This document shows positions 43,935 through 53,613 of a DNA stretch of 64,000 nt, piece by piece. The position numbers and the translations under genes are program-made. The first letter of the stretch is position 1, and each line of letters opens with the position of its first letter. Location: positions 1-64,000 of the forward strand of contig NZ_SIJH01000009.1 in the NCBI RefSeq assembly GCF_004762095.1, given 5' to 3'. Under the pieces are notes generated by a model. The model saw only the letters and a program-made list of their open reading frames with translations, ran no database searches and was not told where the DNA came from. This DNA is from Tabrizicola caldifontis. GTDB lineage: Bacteria; Pseudomonadota; Alphaproteobacteria; Rhodobacterales; Rhodobacteraceae.

Positions 43935-45335
43935 ATGGCCGGACCGCAGGCGAAGTTCGTCGAGGGGAACCTGTTCCGGCATGTGTCGGTCATGGCGCTG
44001 ACCTCGTCGGTCGGGCTGATGGCGGTTTTCGTCGTCGATCTGGTCAACATGTTTTACATTGCGCTGTTGGGGCGCGAGGAGCTGGCGGCGGCGATCGGCT
44101 ATGCCGGGGCGATCCTGTTCTTCACCACCAGTTTCGGAATCGGCATGTCGATTGCCGTGGGGGCGTTGGTGGCGCGGGCGCTGGGCGCGCGCGATCCGGC
44201 GCTGGCGCGCGAGAAGTCGACGACCGGCCTGGTGCTGGGCTTCGTCTTCGGGTCGATCTTCGCGGCCGTCGTATGGCTGGCGCTGTCGCCCTTGGTGAGC
44301 CTTCTGGGTGCCACGGGCGAGACGCATGATCTGGCGGTGCACTTTCTGGCCATCGTGGTGCCGTCGCAGCCCCTGTTGATGGTGGGTATGGTGGGCGGCG
44401 CGATCCTGCGCAGCCATGGCGATGCGCGGGCGGCGATGATGGCCACGGTCTGGGGGGCGGTGGCGACGGCGGTGCTGGACCCGATCCTGATCTTTGGCCT
44501 CGGGCTGGAGCTGACGGGGGCGGCGATTGCAGGCTTTGCAGCGCGCGTGGTGATAGCCTGGGTCGCCTTGCAACCGATCCGGCGGAAGTACGGGGGCTTC
44601 GACCGGCCGACGACGCGACAGGTCATTGCCGACATGGGGCCAATCTGGGCCATCGCGGTGCCCGCGATCCTGACCCAGGTGGCGACGCCCGTGGGCCAGG
44701 CCTTCGTCACCCGTGCCACCAGCGCCTATGGCGAGGCGGCTGTGGCGGGCATGGCGATCGCCGGCCGGCTGACGCCGGTCGCCTTCGGGGTGATCTTCGC
44801 GCTGTCCGGGGCCATCGGGCCGATCATCGGGCAGAACTTCGGCGCCGGGCAGATCGACCGGGTGCGGCGCGCCTTTCTGGACGGGCTGATCTTCACCGCT
44901 CTGGTGATCCTTGTGGTCTCGGCGCTGCTCTATGCGTTGCGCGGGCCCATCGCCGATGCGTTCCGCGCCGAGGGGCTGACGCGCGATCTGGTTTATCTGT
45001 TCTGCGGGCCGCTGGCGCTGTTGTGGTTCTTCAACGGCGCGATCTTCGTCGGCAATGCGGTCTGCAACAATCTGGGACGGCCGTTCTGGTCCACGGTGGT
45101 GAACTGGGGCCGGCACACGCTGGGAACCGTCCCGCTGGCCCTGTGGCTGGGCGGCTACTGGGGTGCGCAGGGGGTGCTGGTCGGGCAGGCCGTCGGCGGG
45201 GTGATCTTCGGGTTGGCGGCAATCTGGCTTGCCCTGCTGGTGATCCATTCGCCGGCCGTTTCCCATGCCCGCGCGCGCCCGCAGCCTGAGCCTGATGCCG
45301 AAGCGGTCGCCAGCCCCGGTGAACGCCGGGCATGA
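43935..45335 (+). CDS. MATE-family multidrug/toxin efflux protein
   Basis: Encodes 466 residues with about twelve membrane segments in two six-helix halves. The N-terminal FVVDLVNMFYIALLGREELAAA and the second half VAGMAIAGRLTPVAF match the family, which exports cationic compounds in exchange for Na+ or H+. The ATG at 43935 lies after GAAGGGGCTGG. Followed by the glycine riboswitch of the gcv operon. Confidence 0.85.
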   Translation: MAGPQAKFVEGNLFRHVSVMALTSSVGLMAVFVVDLVNMFYIALLGREELAAAIGYAGAILFFTTSFGIGMSIAVGALVARALGARDPALAREKSTTGLVLGFVFGSIFAAVVWLALSPLVSLLGATGETHDLAVHFLAIVVPSQPLLMVGMVGGAILRSHGDARAAMMATVWGAVATAVLDPILIFGLGLELTGAAIAGFAARVVIAWVALQPIRRKYGGFDRPTTRQVIADMGPIWAIAVPAILTQVATPVGQAFVTRATSAYGEAAVAGMAIAGRLTPVAFGVIFALSGAIGPIIGQNFGAGQIDRVRRAFLDGLIFTALVILVVSALLYALRGPIADAFRAEGLTRDLVYLFCGPLALLWFFNGAIFVGNAVCNNLGRPFWSTVVNWGRHTLGTVPLALWLGGYWGAQGVLVGQAVGGVIFGLAAIWLALLVIHSPAVSHARARPQPEPDAEAVASPGERRA

Positions 45336-45413
45336 CGCCTGGCGCGGTATGCCATCGTATTCCGGATTTCGCTTGCCCGCCCCGCCCCGGATGGGTTAGT
45401 CAGGATGTGTCAG

Positions 45414-45583
45414 TTTCGGGAGAATCCGGGGAAAGCCCGGTGCCGAAGGAGCAACCGCCCCGGTAAACTCTCAGGCGCAAGGGACCGTAGCTGACGACAG
45501 ACTCTGGAGAGTTCCCGGCCAGGGCCGGGACGCCGAAGGGATAACGATCTCAGGCGCGCCAGCCGGCGCAGGGACAGAGGGGG
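45414..45583 (+). ncRNA. Tandem glycine riboswitch
   Basis: Two glycine aptamers follow one another. The first has GCCGAAGGAGCAA (45442-45454) and CTCTCAGGC; the second has GAGAGTT after CTCTGG (about 45502-45513), GCCGAAGGGATAA (45532-45544) and ATCTCAGGCGC, ending in GGGACAGAGGGG. The two GCCGAAGG cores and the linked 3' segments are diagnostic of gcvT-type aptamers. It lies 72 nt before gcvT, so glycine binding likely turns on glycine cleavage. A TTGCCC-N17-TTAGTC upstream (45373-45401) is a weak promoter candidate. Confidence 0.93.
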
Positions 45584-45654
45584 CATCGAGCGGCGGGGAT
45601 CAGCCCGCCGGAACGGTGCCGGTTGCTTTCCGGCCGAACTGTGGGAGGACGGCG

Positions 45655-46770
45655 ATGGCCGACCCTGAGGGCTTGATCCGCCTGGGTCTGCATGACCTGC
45701 ATGTTGAACTGGGCGGCAAGATGGTGCCCTTCGCGGGCTACGAGATGCCGGTGCAATATGCCGAAGGCGTGCTGAGGGAACATCTGCACACGCGCTCGGC
45801 GGCGGGGTTGTTCGATGTCAGCCACATGGGGCAGGTGATCCTTAGGCCGAAAGGGTCGATCGAGGATCTCAAGCGCGCATTCGAGGCGCTGATGCCGGTG
45901 GATGTGCTGGGGCTGGCCGAGGGGCGGCAGCGCTATGGCCTGTTCACCAATGATCAGGGCGGGATCCTGGACGACCTGATGTTCACCAACCGCGGCGATC
46001 ACCTGTATGTCGTGGTGAATGCGGCCTGCAAGGCAGCCGACATCGCCCACATGACTGCGGCCATGCCAGGCGTGGAAGTTCAGCCAGTGACCGACCGTGC
46101 GCTTCTGGCCTTGCAGGGACCGGGCGCCCAGGCGGCGCTGGAGGGATTGGTGCCGGGCGTCGCGGCGATGCGTTTCATGGATCACCGGATCTTCGGCGGG
46201 ATCTGGGTCAGCCGCTCGGGCTATACCGGCGAGGACGGGTTCGAGGTCTCGGTGCCGCAGGCAGAGGCCGAGAGCTTCGCGCGCCGCCTGCTGGCCCAGC
46301 CCGGTGTGGCCCCCATCGGTCTTGGTGCGCGCGACAGCCTGCGGCTGGAGGCGGGGCTTTGCCTCTACGGCCATGACATTGACACCACCACAAGCCCGGT
46401 CGAGGCCAACCTGACCTGGGCGATCCCAAAGGCCCGCCGTGCGGGCGGCGTGCGCGAGGGGGGCTTTCCGGGCGCGGCGCGGATCCTGCGCGAACTGGCC
46501 GAAGGGCCGGCGCGGCTGCGCGTCGGCCTGCGCCCCGAGGGCCGTGCGCCCATGCGCGAGGGTGTGGAACTTTTCACCGATGACGGCACGCCTGCCGGCC
46601 GCGTCACCTCGGGCGGGTTCGGTCCCAGCGTGAATGCCCCAGTCGCGATGGGTTACGTTGCGCGATCCCATGCTACCATCGGCACGATTCTTCAGGGCGA
46701 ACTGCGTGGCAAGCGCCATCCCGTCACCGTTGCCGACCTTCCCTTCCATCCCACCAGCTACAAGCGTTGA
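45655..46770 (+). CDS. gcvT: Glycine cleavage system T protein (aminomethyltransferase)
   Basis: Encodes 371 residues. The T protein releases ammonia from the lipoyl-bound aminomethyl group and passes the one-carbon unit to tetrahydrofolate. The family segments FDVSHMGQ (near residue 56) and GARDSLRLEAGLCLYG are present. GGGAGGACGGCG precedes the ATG at 45655; an upstream GTG at 45616 is rejected. Under the glycine riboswitch, with gcvH 9 nt downstream. Confidence 0.96.
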   Translation: MADPEGLIRLGLHDLHVELGGKMVPFAGYEMPVQYAEGVLREHLHTRSAAGLFDVSHMGQVILRPKGSIEDLKRAFEALMPVDVLGLAEGRQRYGLFTNDQGGILDDLMFTNRGDHLYVVVNAACKAADIAHMTAAMPGVEVQPVTDRALLALQGPGAQAALEGLVPGVAAMRFMDHRIFGGIWVSRSGYTGEDGFEVSVPQAEAESFARRLLAQPGVAPIGLGARDSLRLEAGLCLYGHDIDTTTSPVEANLTWAIPKARRAGGVREGGFPGAARILRELAEGPARLRVGLRPEGRAPMREGVELFTDDGTPAGRVTSGGFGPSVNAPVAMGYVARSHATIGTILQGELRGKRHPVTVADLPFHPTSYKR

Positions 46771-46779
46771 GGCAAGACG

Positions 46780-47139
46780 ATGAAATACACCAAGGATCAT
46801 GAATGGCTGCGCGTCGAGGGGGACCTGGTGGTCGTTGGCATCACCGAACATGCCGCAACGCAACTGGGCGATGTGGTCTTCGTGGAACTGCCCGAACCCG
46901 AGACCCAGGTGGCCGAGGGTGACGAGGTCTGCGTGATCGAAAGCGTGAAGGCAGCCAGCGACATCCTGGCGCCGGTGGATGGCGAGATCGTCGCCGTGAA
47001 CCAGAAGCTGGTGGATAATCCGGCCCTGGTAAACGAGGATCCGCTTGGCGAGGGGTGGTTCTTCAAGATGAAGGTCGATGACCTGAGCGTGCTCGACGAC
47101 TTCATGGACGAGGACGAATATCAGGATCTGATCGGCTGA
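46780..47139 (+). CDS. gcvH: Glycine cleavage system H protein
   Basis: Encodes 119 residues. The H protein carries the lipoyl arm on Lys57 in [10 protein letters not shown] and shuttles the aminomethyl intermediate among the P, T and L proteins. Length is typical (about 125). Followed by three small hairpins before gcvP. Confidence 0.97.
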   Translation: MKYTKDHEWLRVEGDLVVVGITEHAATQLGDVVFVELPEPETQVAEGDEVCVIESVKAASDILAPVDGEIVAVNQKLVDNPALVNEDPLGEGWFFKMKVDDLSVLDDFMDEDEYQDLIG

Positions 47140-47148
47140 TCGCCCCGG

Positions 47149-47217
47149 CCCGGAGTTTTCGAAAACTCCGGGCAAGTTTCTTCGAAGAGAATTGCAGATT
47201 CCTTTGCAGGAATTTGC
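47149..47217 (+). repeat. Three tandem hairpins between gcvH and gcvP
   Basis: A perfect 24-nt palindrome (47149-47172, CCCGGAGTTTTC arm) is centred on TTTTCGAAAA. It is followed by a second imperfect palindrome centred on CTTCGAAG (47173-47194) and a third hairpin, GCAGATTCC with GGAATTTGC (47194-47217, one wobble). They fill most of the 103-nt gap. The first resembles a known recurrent Rhodobacteraceae intergenic repeat. They may stabilise or process the gcvTH-gcvP mRNA. Confidence 0.65.
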
Positions 47218-47242
47218 CCGCCCCTTGCCAAAGGTATGCGCC

Positions 47243-50080
47243 ATGACCTTCACGCCGACCGACTACAACCCCTATGATTTCGCCAACCGCCGGCACATCG
47301 GCCCCTCGCCCTCGGAGATGGAGGAGATGCTGGCGGCGGTCGGCGTGCGAACTCTGGACGAGCTGATCGACCAGACCGTGCCGCCCTCGATCCGGCAGGC
47401 GCAGCCCCTGTCCTGGGCGCCGCTGGCCGAGCACGAGCTTCTGGCGAAGATGAAGGAGGTCGCCGCGAAGAACCGGGTGATGACCAGCCTGATTGGGCAG
47501 GGTTATTACGGCACGGTCACGCCGCCCGCGATCCAGCGCAACATCCTGGAAAACCCGGCCTGGTATACCGCCTATACGCCCTATCAGCCGGAAATCGCGC
47601 AAGGAAGGCTCGAGGCGCTTCTGAACTTCCAGACCATGGTCTGCGACCTCACCGGTCTGGACGTCGCCAATGCCTCGCTATTGGACGAGGCGACAGCAGC
47701 GGCCGAGGCGATGACCATGGCCCAGCGGGTGGCAAAGTCGAAGGCGCAGGCTTTCTTTGTCGATCGCTTCTGCCATCCCCAGACTATCGCCGTGATCCGC
47801 ACCCGAGCCCTGCCGCTGGGCATCGAGATCATCGAGGACGACGTGCGCAAGCTCGACCCATCGCAGGTCTTCGGCGCGATCTTCCAGTATCCGTCCAGCT
47901 ATGGCCATGTGACCGACTTTACCCAGCGCATCGCCAGCCTGCATGCGGCCGGGGCCATCGCGATCATGGCGACCGACCTGCTTGCGCTCTGCCTGCTGAA
48001 GGAACCCGGTGCGATGGGGGCCGACATCGCCGTAGGCTCGGCGCAGCGCTTTGGCGTGCCGATGGGCTACGGCGGGCCGCATGCGGCCTTCATGGCCTGC
48101 CGCGACGCCTACAAGCGGCAGATGCCGGGCCGCATCGTCGGGGTCTCGATCGACGCGCAGGGCAACAAGGCCTACCGGTTGGCGCTCCAGACCCGCGAAC
48201 AGCACATCCGGCGCGAGAAGGCGACCTCGAACGTCTGCACGGCGCAGGCGCTGCTGGCGGTGATGGCCAGCATGTATGCAGTGTTCCACGGGCCGAAGGG
48301 CCTGCGCGCCATCGCCGAGCGGGTGCACTTCCTGACCCAGCGGCTGGCGCGCGCGCTGAAGGCTGCGGGAGCGAAGGTCGCGCCGAAGGCGTTCTTCGAC
48401 ACGATCACCGTCGAGGTCGGCGTGGGTCAGGCCGGCATCCTTGCAGCCGCGCGGGCCGAGGGGCTGAACTTCCGCAAGATCGGCCTCGACCGAATCGGAA
48501 TCAGCCTCGACGAGACCACTGACGAGCGCGTGCTGATCAAGGTTCTGCGCGCGTTCGGAATTGATGGGGTGCCGCCCCACCGCGCCACCCTGGGCTTCCC
48601 CGAAGAGATACTGCGCACCTCGGACTATCTGACCCATCCGGTTTTCCACATGAACCGGGCCGAGTCGGAAATGATGCGCTACATGCGCCGCCTGTCGGAC
48701 CGCGACCTCGCGCTCGACCGGGCGATGATCCCGCTCGGCTCCTGCACGATGAAGCTGAACGCCGCAGCCGAGATGATGCCGATCACCTGGCCGGAGTTCT
48801 CGTCCCTGCACCCCTTCGTCCCGCGCGATCAGGCGGCGGGCTATCACGAGGCCATCGCCGACCTGTCGGCCAAGCTGTGCGAGATCACCGGCTATGACGC
48901 CTTCTCGATGCAGCCGAACTCGGGCGCGCAGGGGGAATATGCGGGGCTATTGACCATCCTGAACTATCATCGGGCCCGCGGCGACCATCAGCGCAAGGTC
49001 TGTCTGATCCCGACCAGCGCACATGGAACCAACCCGGCCAGCGCGCAGATGGCAGGAATGGAGGTCGTCGTGGTCAAGTCCGCCCCAAACGGCGACGTGG
49101 ACGTGGACGATTTCCGCGCCAAGGCCGAGGCGGCGGGCGACAGGCTGGCGGCCTGCATGATCACCTACCCCTCGACCCACGGGGTGTTCGAGGAAACCGT
49201 GCGCGAGATCTGCCGGATCACCCATGATCATGGCGGGCAGGTCTATATCGACGGGGCGAACATGAACGCGCTCGTGGGCTTGGTGAAACCTGGCGAGATC
49301 GGCGGCGATGTCAGCCACCTGAACCTGCACAAGACCTTTGCCATCCCGCATGGCGGCGGGGGGCCGGGCATGGGGCCGATCGGCGTCAAGGCACATCTTG
49401 CGCCGCATCTGCCGGGGCACCCCGAAACGGGTGGAGATGGGGCGGTTAGCGCGGCGCCCTACGGTTCGGCAAGCATCCTGCTGATCAGCTGGGCCTATTG
49501 CCTGATGATGGGCGGACCGGGCCTGACCCAGGCGACGCGGGTCGCGATCCTGAACGCCAACTACATCGCGGCACGACTGGCGGGACACTATCCGATCCTG
49601 TTCATGGGCAACAAGGGCAGGGTGGCGCATGAGTGCATCCTTGACACCCGCCCATTCGCCGAGGTGGGCGTAACCGTGGATGACATCGCCAAACGGCTGA
49701 TCGACAACGGCTTTCATGCGCCCACCATGTCCTGGCCGGTGGCCGGCACGCTGATGGTGGAACCGACCGAATCCGAGACCAAGGCCGAGATCGACCGCTT
49801 CGTCACCGCGCTTCTGTCGATCCGCGAGGAGATCCGTGCGGTAGAGCGGGGCGAGATCACGGCAGAGGACTCGCCACTGCGCCATGCCCCGCACACAGTT
49901 GCGGCCCTGGTGGGCGAGTGGGACCGGAAATACAGCCGCGAGACCGGCTGCTTCCCCCCGGGGTCCTTCCGGGTGGACAAGTACTGGCCTCCGGTGGGCC
50001 GGGTGGACAACGTGTATGGCGATCGCCATCTCGTCTGCACCTGCCCGCCGGTCGAAGCCTACGCCGAAGCTGCCGAATAG
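47243..50080 (+). CDS. gcvP: Glycine dehydrogenase (decarboxylating), P protein
   Basis: Encodes 945 residues as one chain (not split into two subunits). It decarboxylates glycine using pyridoxal phosphate and passes the aminomethyl group to GcvH. N-terminal half starts [15 protein letters not shown]; the PLP lysine lies in [16 protein letters not shown]. The ATG at 47243 fits the family; in-frame upstream codons from 47192 run through the hairpin region. Last gene of the riboswitch operon. Confidence 0.96.
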   Translation: MTFTPTDYNPYDFANRRHIGPSPSEMEEMLAAVGVRTLDELIDQTVPPSIRQAQPLSWAPLAEHELLAKMKEVAAKNRVMTSLIGQGYYGTVTPPAIQRNILENPAWYTAYTPYQPEIAQGRLEALLNFQTMVCDLTGLDVANASLLDEATAAAEAMTMAQRVAKSKAQAFFVDRFCHPQTIAVIRTRALPLGIEIIEDDVRKLDPSQVFGAIFQYPSSYGHVTDFTQRIASLHAAGAIAIMATDLLALCLLKEPGAMGADIAVGSAQRFGVPMGYGGPHAAFMACRDAYKRQMPGRIVGVSIDAQGNKAYRLALQTREQHIRREKATSNVCTAQALLAVMASMYAVFHGPKGLRAIAERVHFLTQRLARALKAAGAKVAPKAFFDTITVEVGVGQAGILAAARAEGLNFRKIGLDRIGISLDETTDERVLIKVLRAFGIDGVPPHRATLGFPEEILRTSDYLTHPVFHMNRAESEMMRYMRRLSDRDLALDRAMIPLGSCTMKLNAAAEMMPITWPEFSSLHPFVPRDQAAGYHEAIADLSAKLCEITGYDAFSMQPNSGAQGEYAGLLTILNYHRARGDHQRKVCLIPTSAHGTNPASAQMAGMEVVVVKSAPNGDVDVDDFRAKAEAAGDRLAACMITYPSTHGVFEETVREICRITHDHGGQVYIDGANMNALVGLVKPGEIGGDVSHLNLHKTFAIPHGGGGPGMGPIGVKAHLAPHLPGHPETGGDGAVSAAPYGSASILLISWAYCLMMGGPGLTQATRVAILNANYIAARLAGHYPILFMGNKGRVAHECILDTRPFAEVGVTVDDIAKRLIDNGFHAPTMSWPVAGTLMVEPTESETKAEIDRFVTALLSIREEIRAVERGEITAEDSPLRHAPHTVAALVGEWDRKYSRETGCFPPGSFRVDKYWPPVGRVDNVYGDRHLVCTCPPVEAYAEAAE

Positions 50081-50145
50081 GCACACGGCTGCCGCCGCGG
50101 GGTGCGGGCCTGCCTTAAGGGCAGGTCCGGCCGCGCGCCTCGCCT

Positions 50146-50577
50146 TCAAGGTGCAGGCTTCGGTGCCAGGGTCCCCAGCAGACGCAGCCACTGGCCCTGG
50201 GTCAGGAAGTCGATCGATGCGTCGATCCCCTGCGGGGTCATTCCGGCAAAGCTGCCATCCCAGGCTTCCGACAGCCCGCGCGTCGGCAGGCCCGTTTCAA
50301 GCATCAGCCAACTGTCGAAGGTTTGACCGGGCGCGAAGCGCACATCGGGATGGCTCAGCAGGACGGCAAGCGTGTCATCGGCGTAAAGCCCCATCCAGAG
50401 GGTCTCTCCTCCGGTAAAATCGACTGCAACCCAGCAGTAGGAAAATGCACCGCGATCATCGGTATGGCCCGAGCCATTCCAGCTCCCGGCCGAAAACTGG
50501 CTGCCCGGAATTTCGTCGGCATTTGCAGGCGGCACCGTCGAAAGCGCCAGGATGACGGCAAGGGCAAGCATGCGCAT
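50146..50577 (-). CDS. Secreted protein of unknown function
   Basis: Encodes 143 residues. MRMLALAVILALSTVPPANA is a signal peptide; the mature protein is acidic-aromatic with SQFSAGSWNGSGHTDDRG and YCWVAVDFTGGETLWMG. No family is recognised. The start at 50577 follows AAGGATATCTGCC. Convergent with gcvP, 65 nt apart, and divergent from azlC. Confidence 0.7.
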   Translation of the reverse strand: MRMLALAVILALSTVPPANADEIPGSQFSAGSWNGSGHTDDRGAFSYCWVAVDFTGGETLWMGLYADDTLAVLLSHPDVRFAPGQTFDSWLMLETGLPTRGLSEAWDGSFAGMTPQGIDASIDFLTQGQWLRLLGTLAPKPAP

Positions 50578-50704
50578 GGCAGATATCCTTGCTGATGCAG
50601 TTCCCCGTGGCATGGCCCGATGGCACGTCGGCACGCAAGTCGTGCTTTCCCGGGTGTTGCACGGCATTGACCCCGGATCAGCCGCAGGCTAGCGATTGCC
50701 GCCG

Positions 50705-51391
50705 ATGACCGGGACGCGCCCCCCCCTTGCTGATGGACTGATCGCCGGCCTGCCTATCGTTCTAGGCTATTTCCCCATAGCGTTTTCCTTCGGGGTGGCG
50801 GCGACACGGGCAGGATTCACCGGGCTCGAGGCCTTTGCTCTGTCGGCGATCATCTATGCCGGCGCCTCGCAGTTCCTGGCCTTGGCCCTGCTGACCTCGG
50901 GCGCGCCGGTGCTGGTTTCTGCCTTCACGCTGATCGCAATGAACCTGCGGCATGTCCTGTATGGCCCGGCGCTGATGAAGGCAGCGGGACGGGGGGCCAC
51001 GACCCGCCGCGCCTGGGCCTGGGCCTTCGGGCTGACCGACGAGGTTTTCGGTCAGGCCCTGGGTGCGTTGGCGCGGGGGCAGTCCTTTTCGGAAGGCTAC
51101 ATGTTCGGGCTGGGGATCGGCGCTTATGCCAGCTGGCTGGCGGGAACCGCGGTTGGCGCCCTGGCCGGGGGCGGGGCGCTGGATGGCTGGCCAGCCGTCA
51201 GCGCGGGGTTGGGGTTCATGCTGCCTGCCCTGTTCCTGGCGCTTCTTCTGTCGATCCTCAGCCGCAGGCAGGTGCCGGTGATCGTGATTGCGGGTGCCGC
51301 CACGGTGGCCGGAACCCTGGCGCTCAGCTCTACCTCCGGCATCCTGCTCGGGATGCTCGCCGGGGCCGCGGCGGGGGTGGTGCGGCGATGA
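50705..51391 (+). CDS. azlC: AzlC-family branched-chain amino acid exporter subunit
   Basis: Encodes 228 residues with about six membrane segments, starting MTGTRPPLADGLIAGLPIVLGY. The PIAFSFGVAATRAG and IIYAGASQFLALALL stretches are family-typical. AzlC acts with the small AzlD as an exporter of branched-chain amino acids (and analogues) in Bacillus. A TTG at 50696 is an alternative start. The stop overlaps azlD by ATGA. Confidence 0.85.
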   Translation: MTGTRPPLADGLIAGLPIVLGYFPIAFSFGVAATRAGFTGLEAFALSAIIYAGASQFLALALLTSGAPVLVSAFTLIAMNLRHVLYGPALMKAAGRGATTRRAWAWAFGLTDEVFGQALGALARGQSFSEGYMFGLGIGAYASWLAGTAVGALAGGGALDGWPAVSAGLGFMLPALFLALLLSILSRRQVPVIVIAGAATVAGTLALSSTSGILLGMLAGAAAGVVRR

Positions 51392-51711
51392 ACACCGACC
51401 TTCTGGCCATAGCCCTGCTGGCCGGAGCCGCCAACTGGGCTTTCCGTGTGTTGCCTACACTTGCCCGGACTGACCGCCTGACACCCGGTGGGCTGCTGGA
51501 GCGGTTTCTGTCGGCGACCGGCCCGGCCGCCATAGCGACCCTGTTCGTGGCTGCGGTCCTGCCGGAACTTTCCGGAGGGAAGGGATGGCCGCTGCCTTTC
51601 GTCGTCGGAACGCTGGTCGTGCTGGCCGCCTGGGGCACGACACGTTCGGTCGTGATTGCAACCCTGGCCGGGGCCGTGCTGCACGGTGCGACCGTCTGGG
51701 CGCTGGGCTGA
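51388..51711 (+). CDS. azlD: AzlD-family transport subunit
   Basis: Encodes 107 residues with four membrane helices; RVLPTLARTDRL and the small-residue-rich second helix pair match AzlD. It partners AzlC encoded by the overlapping upstream gene, and needs it for export. The next gene begins 66 nt downstream. Confidence 0.85.
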   Translation: MNTDLLAIALLAGAANWAFRVLPTLARTDRLTPGGLLERFLSATGPAAIATLFVAAVLPELSGGKGWPLPFVVGTLVVLAAWGTTRSVVIATLAGAVLHGATVWALG

Positions 51712-51777
51712 TCTCTGCTTGCACAGGATGCAGGCATCGGCGACCATCAAAGGGGATACGCCAGGGGGAGGCCGGAC

Positions 51778-52095
51778 ATGCTTGAGATCAGCCCGCAGAA
51801 GGTGGTGCATGTGATCTACCTTGCCCGCGAGGGCTCGGTCGGCGATGCGGAACTGCACGCCTTCATCGATGCGCTGAATGACGACGAAAAGGCCCAGTTG
51901 ACCGCCGTGGCCTGGATCGGACGTGGCGCCTTCGAGCCGGAAGATTTCGAAGAGGCCGTGGCCACCGCCGCCGCAGAGGCCACGACACCCACAGCCGATT
52001 ACCTGATGGGCATGCCCCACCTGGCCGAAAACCTGGAGGCGGGACTTGATGCCCTCGGGGTCGATGTGACGGGCGAGGAAGAGGATTTCCTTTGA
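51778..52095 (+). CDS. DUF3775-family protein
   Basis: Encodes 105 residues. The core IDALNDDEKAQLTAVAWIGR and TADYLMGMPHLAENLEAGL match the DUF3775 family (PF12616), small acidic proteins of unknown function common in alphaproteobacteria. No membrane segment or catalytic motif is visible. AGGGGGAGGCC precedes the ATG. Confidence 0.8.
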   Translation: MLEISPQKVVHVIYLAREGSVGDAELHAFIDALNDDEKAQLTAVAWIGRGAFEPEDFEEAVATAAAEATTPTADYLMGMPHLAENLEAGLDALGVDVTGEEEDFL

Positions 52096-52164
52096 CCGAA
52101 GCAAGGTCTTGCATCGCGCAAGTCGAATACACATCTTCAAAGCAATAGATGTATGAGGTGCGCA

Positions 52165-52611
52165 ATGGCTGTAGTTGATGCGGTGAAACTGACCTGTCCT
52201 TCCTGTGGGCAGGCGAACCGGGTGCCCGTGTCCCGGTTGGCTGAAGGGCCGAAATGCGGCGTATGCGGGGCGGGGCTTGTCGATGGAAAGGTTGCAGAAC
52301 TGGACGCTGCGACCCATGACAAGGTGACGCGCGGCGATGGTCTGCCGGTTCTGGTGGATTACTGGGCACCCTGGTGCGGGCCCTGCCGGATGATGGCGCC
52401 GGAATTCGCCAAGGCGGCGCAGGCGCTGGCGCCCAAGGTGCGGCTGATGAAGCTGAACACCGAGGACCACCCCGAAATCTCGGCCAGGGCGGGAATCCGC
52501 GGGATTCCAGCACTGATCCTGTATCGCGACGGGCGCGAGGTGGCGCGGCTTGCGGGTGCGCGTCCGGCGGCCGATATCGTTGCCTTCGTGCGCCAGCACA
52601 TCGGCAGCTAG
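52165..52611 (+). CDS. trxC: Thioredoxin 2
   Basis: Encodes 148 residues. An N-terminal zinc-binding part carries two CXXC pairs (Cys11/Cys14, Cys31/Cys34), followed by the thioredoxin fold with WCGPC (Cys71, Cys74) and the cis-proline in GIPAL. It reduces disulfides in the cytoplasm. The ATG at 52165 has GAGGTGCGC upstream; ATG 52153 is an alternative adding four residues. An ACATCT-N10-AGATGT inverted repeat (52130s to 52150s) spans the region just before it. Confidence 0.92.
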   Translation: MAVVDAVKLTCPSCGQANRVPVSRLAEGPKCGVCGAGLVDGKVAELDAATHDKVTRGDGLPVLVDYWAPWCGPCRMMAPEFAKAAQALAPKVRLMKLNTEDHPEISARAGIRGIPALILYRDGREVARLAGARPAADIVAFVRQHIGS

Positions 52612-52628
52612 GCACCCGCGCGGGCCGC

Positions 52629-52657
52629 TTGACAACGACCGCACGATGCGCGATTGA
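52629..52657 (+). promoter_or_regulatory. Probable promoter of tRNA-Ala
   Basis: A perfect TTGACA (52629-52634) with a 17-bp spacer to GATTGA (52652-52657), 16 nt before the tRNA. The -10 is weak, but the position and the perfect -35 fit a tRNA promoter. Confidence 0.5.
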
Positions 52658-52673
52658 GCCGCGCGAGGTCATT

Positions 52674-52749
52674 GGGGCAGTAGCTCAGTTGGGAGAGCGT
52701 ATCGTTCGCAATGATAAGGTCAGGGGTTCGATCCCCCTCTGCTCCACCA
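52674..52749 (+). tRNA. tRNA-Ala (anticodon CGC)
   Basis: A 76-nt cloverleaf with an encoded CCA end. The acceptor GGGGCAG pairs with CTGCTCC, including the G3-U70 pair that identifies tRNA-Ala. The D arm is GCTC/GAGC, the anticodon loop TTCGCAA gives CGC (reading GCG), and the T arm AGGGG-TTCGATC-CCCCT is canonical. The anticodon stem TATCG/TGATA is unusually AT-rich. Confidence 0.95.
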
Positions 52750-52890
52750 ATGACCCTCGGCCTCCCGCTGCATCGTCCGTCTGACCCTCGGTCCTGACCG
52801 GAGGGACTGATTCGTCGCCTCGGTTTGCGTTGGCGCGTCATCACTGGCGCGACGGGGCCGATCGGGGCAGACTCTGCCTCGGATGAATGC

Positions 52891-53547
52891 ATGACCTGGA
52901 TCGACCGTTTTGATGGCCTGAGGGCCCTTCCCGCCGAGATCGCCGATGCGCTGGTCTCGGGCAGCAATGTGGTGTCGCTGCCGGCCGGGGCCAGGGTATT
53001 CGAGGCGGGCCAGCATGCCGACAACCTGCTGTTGCTGTTGGGCGGAACGGTCCGGGTGCAGCAGCGGTCCGAATCCGGCCGCGAGGTGTTCCTGTATCGC
53101 GTTCATGCCGGGGAAAGCTGCGTGCTGACGACCGCCTGCATGCTGGCGAACGAGGACTATTCGGCCGAAGGCATCACCGAGACGGAGGTCGAGGCGGTCG
53201 TGATCCCTCACAGGGTCTTTGAAGATCTGGCAGGACGTTCGGACAGGTTCCGAAGCTTCATCTTCCGTGCCTATTCGCGCCGGATCGCCGATCTGTTCGC
53301 GCTGATCCACGACATCGTGTTCCAGCGCGTCGATGTGCGGCTGGCGGCGCGGCTGCTGAGCCTGGCCCGGGGGGACGAGGTTCAGGCGACGCACCAGGCG
53401 CTGTCGGTTGAACTGGGAACGGCGCGCGAGGTCGTCTCGCGCACGCTGGGCGACTTCCAGCGCCGGGGCTGGGTGGAACAATCCCGCGGGCTGATCCGGG
53501 TTCTGAATCGCGAAGCTCTGGACCGGCATGCGCGGTCTGTGACGTAA
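52891..53547 (+). CDS. Crp/Fnr-family transcription regulator
   Basis: Encodes 218 residues: a cyclic-nucleotide-binding-like sensor domain (about 20-135) with an odd Cys-containing strand ([15 protein letters not shown]), then a winged helix with the recognition helix [20 protein letters not shown]. It lacks the N-terminal FNR cysteine cluster. A family branch of such proteins in alphaproteobacteria responds to sulfide/thiol stress; the two sensor cysteines and the downstream sulfur genes fit that, as an inference. The start at 52891 is chosen from the family. Confidence 0.85.
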   Translation: MTWIDRFDGLRALPAEIADALVSGSNVVSLPAGARVFEAGQHADNLLLLLGGTVRVQQRSESGREVFLYRVHAGESCVLTTACMLANEDYSAEGITETEVEAVVIPHRVFEDLAGRSDRFRSFIFRAYSRRIADLFALIHDIVFQRVDVRLAARLLSLARGDEVQATHQALSVELGTAREVVSRTLGDFQRRGWVEQSRGLIRVLNREALDRHARSVT

Positions 53548-53548
53548 T

Positions 53549-53581
53549 CACCATGCGCGGCCATCCGGCTGTGGCATGGTG
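53549..53581. repeat. 8-bp inverted repeat between the regulator and DUF2892 genes
   Basis: CACCATGC (53549-53556) and GCATGGTG (53574-53581) are perfect inverse copies, 17 nt apart, in the 66-nt gap after the regulator. It may be a hairpin or an operator for the downstream sulfur operon; no TTGAT-N4-ATCAA FNR box was found there. Confidence 0.4.
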
Positions 53582-53613
53582 TCGGGGTGGGTGATTCTCG
53601 AAAGGAGAGCGAC

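Noticed and set aside
52750-52890. Terminator after tRNA-Ala
   Set aside because: A bulged CCCTCGGTC/GACCGGAGGG hairpin exists near 52784-52804, but no T-run follows; not strong enough to call.
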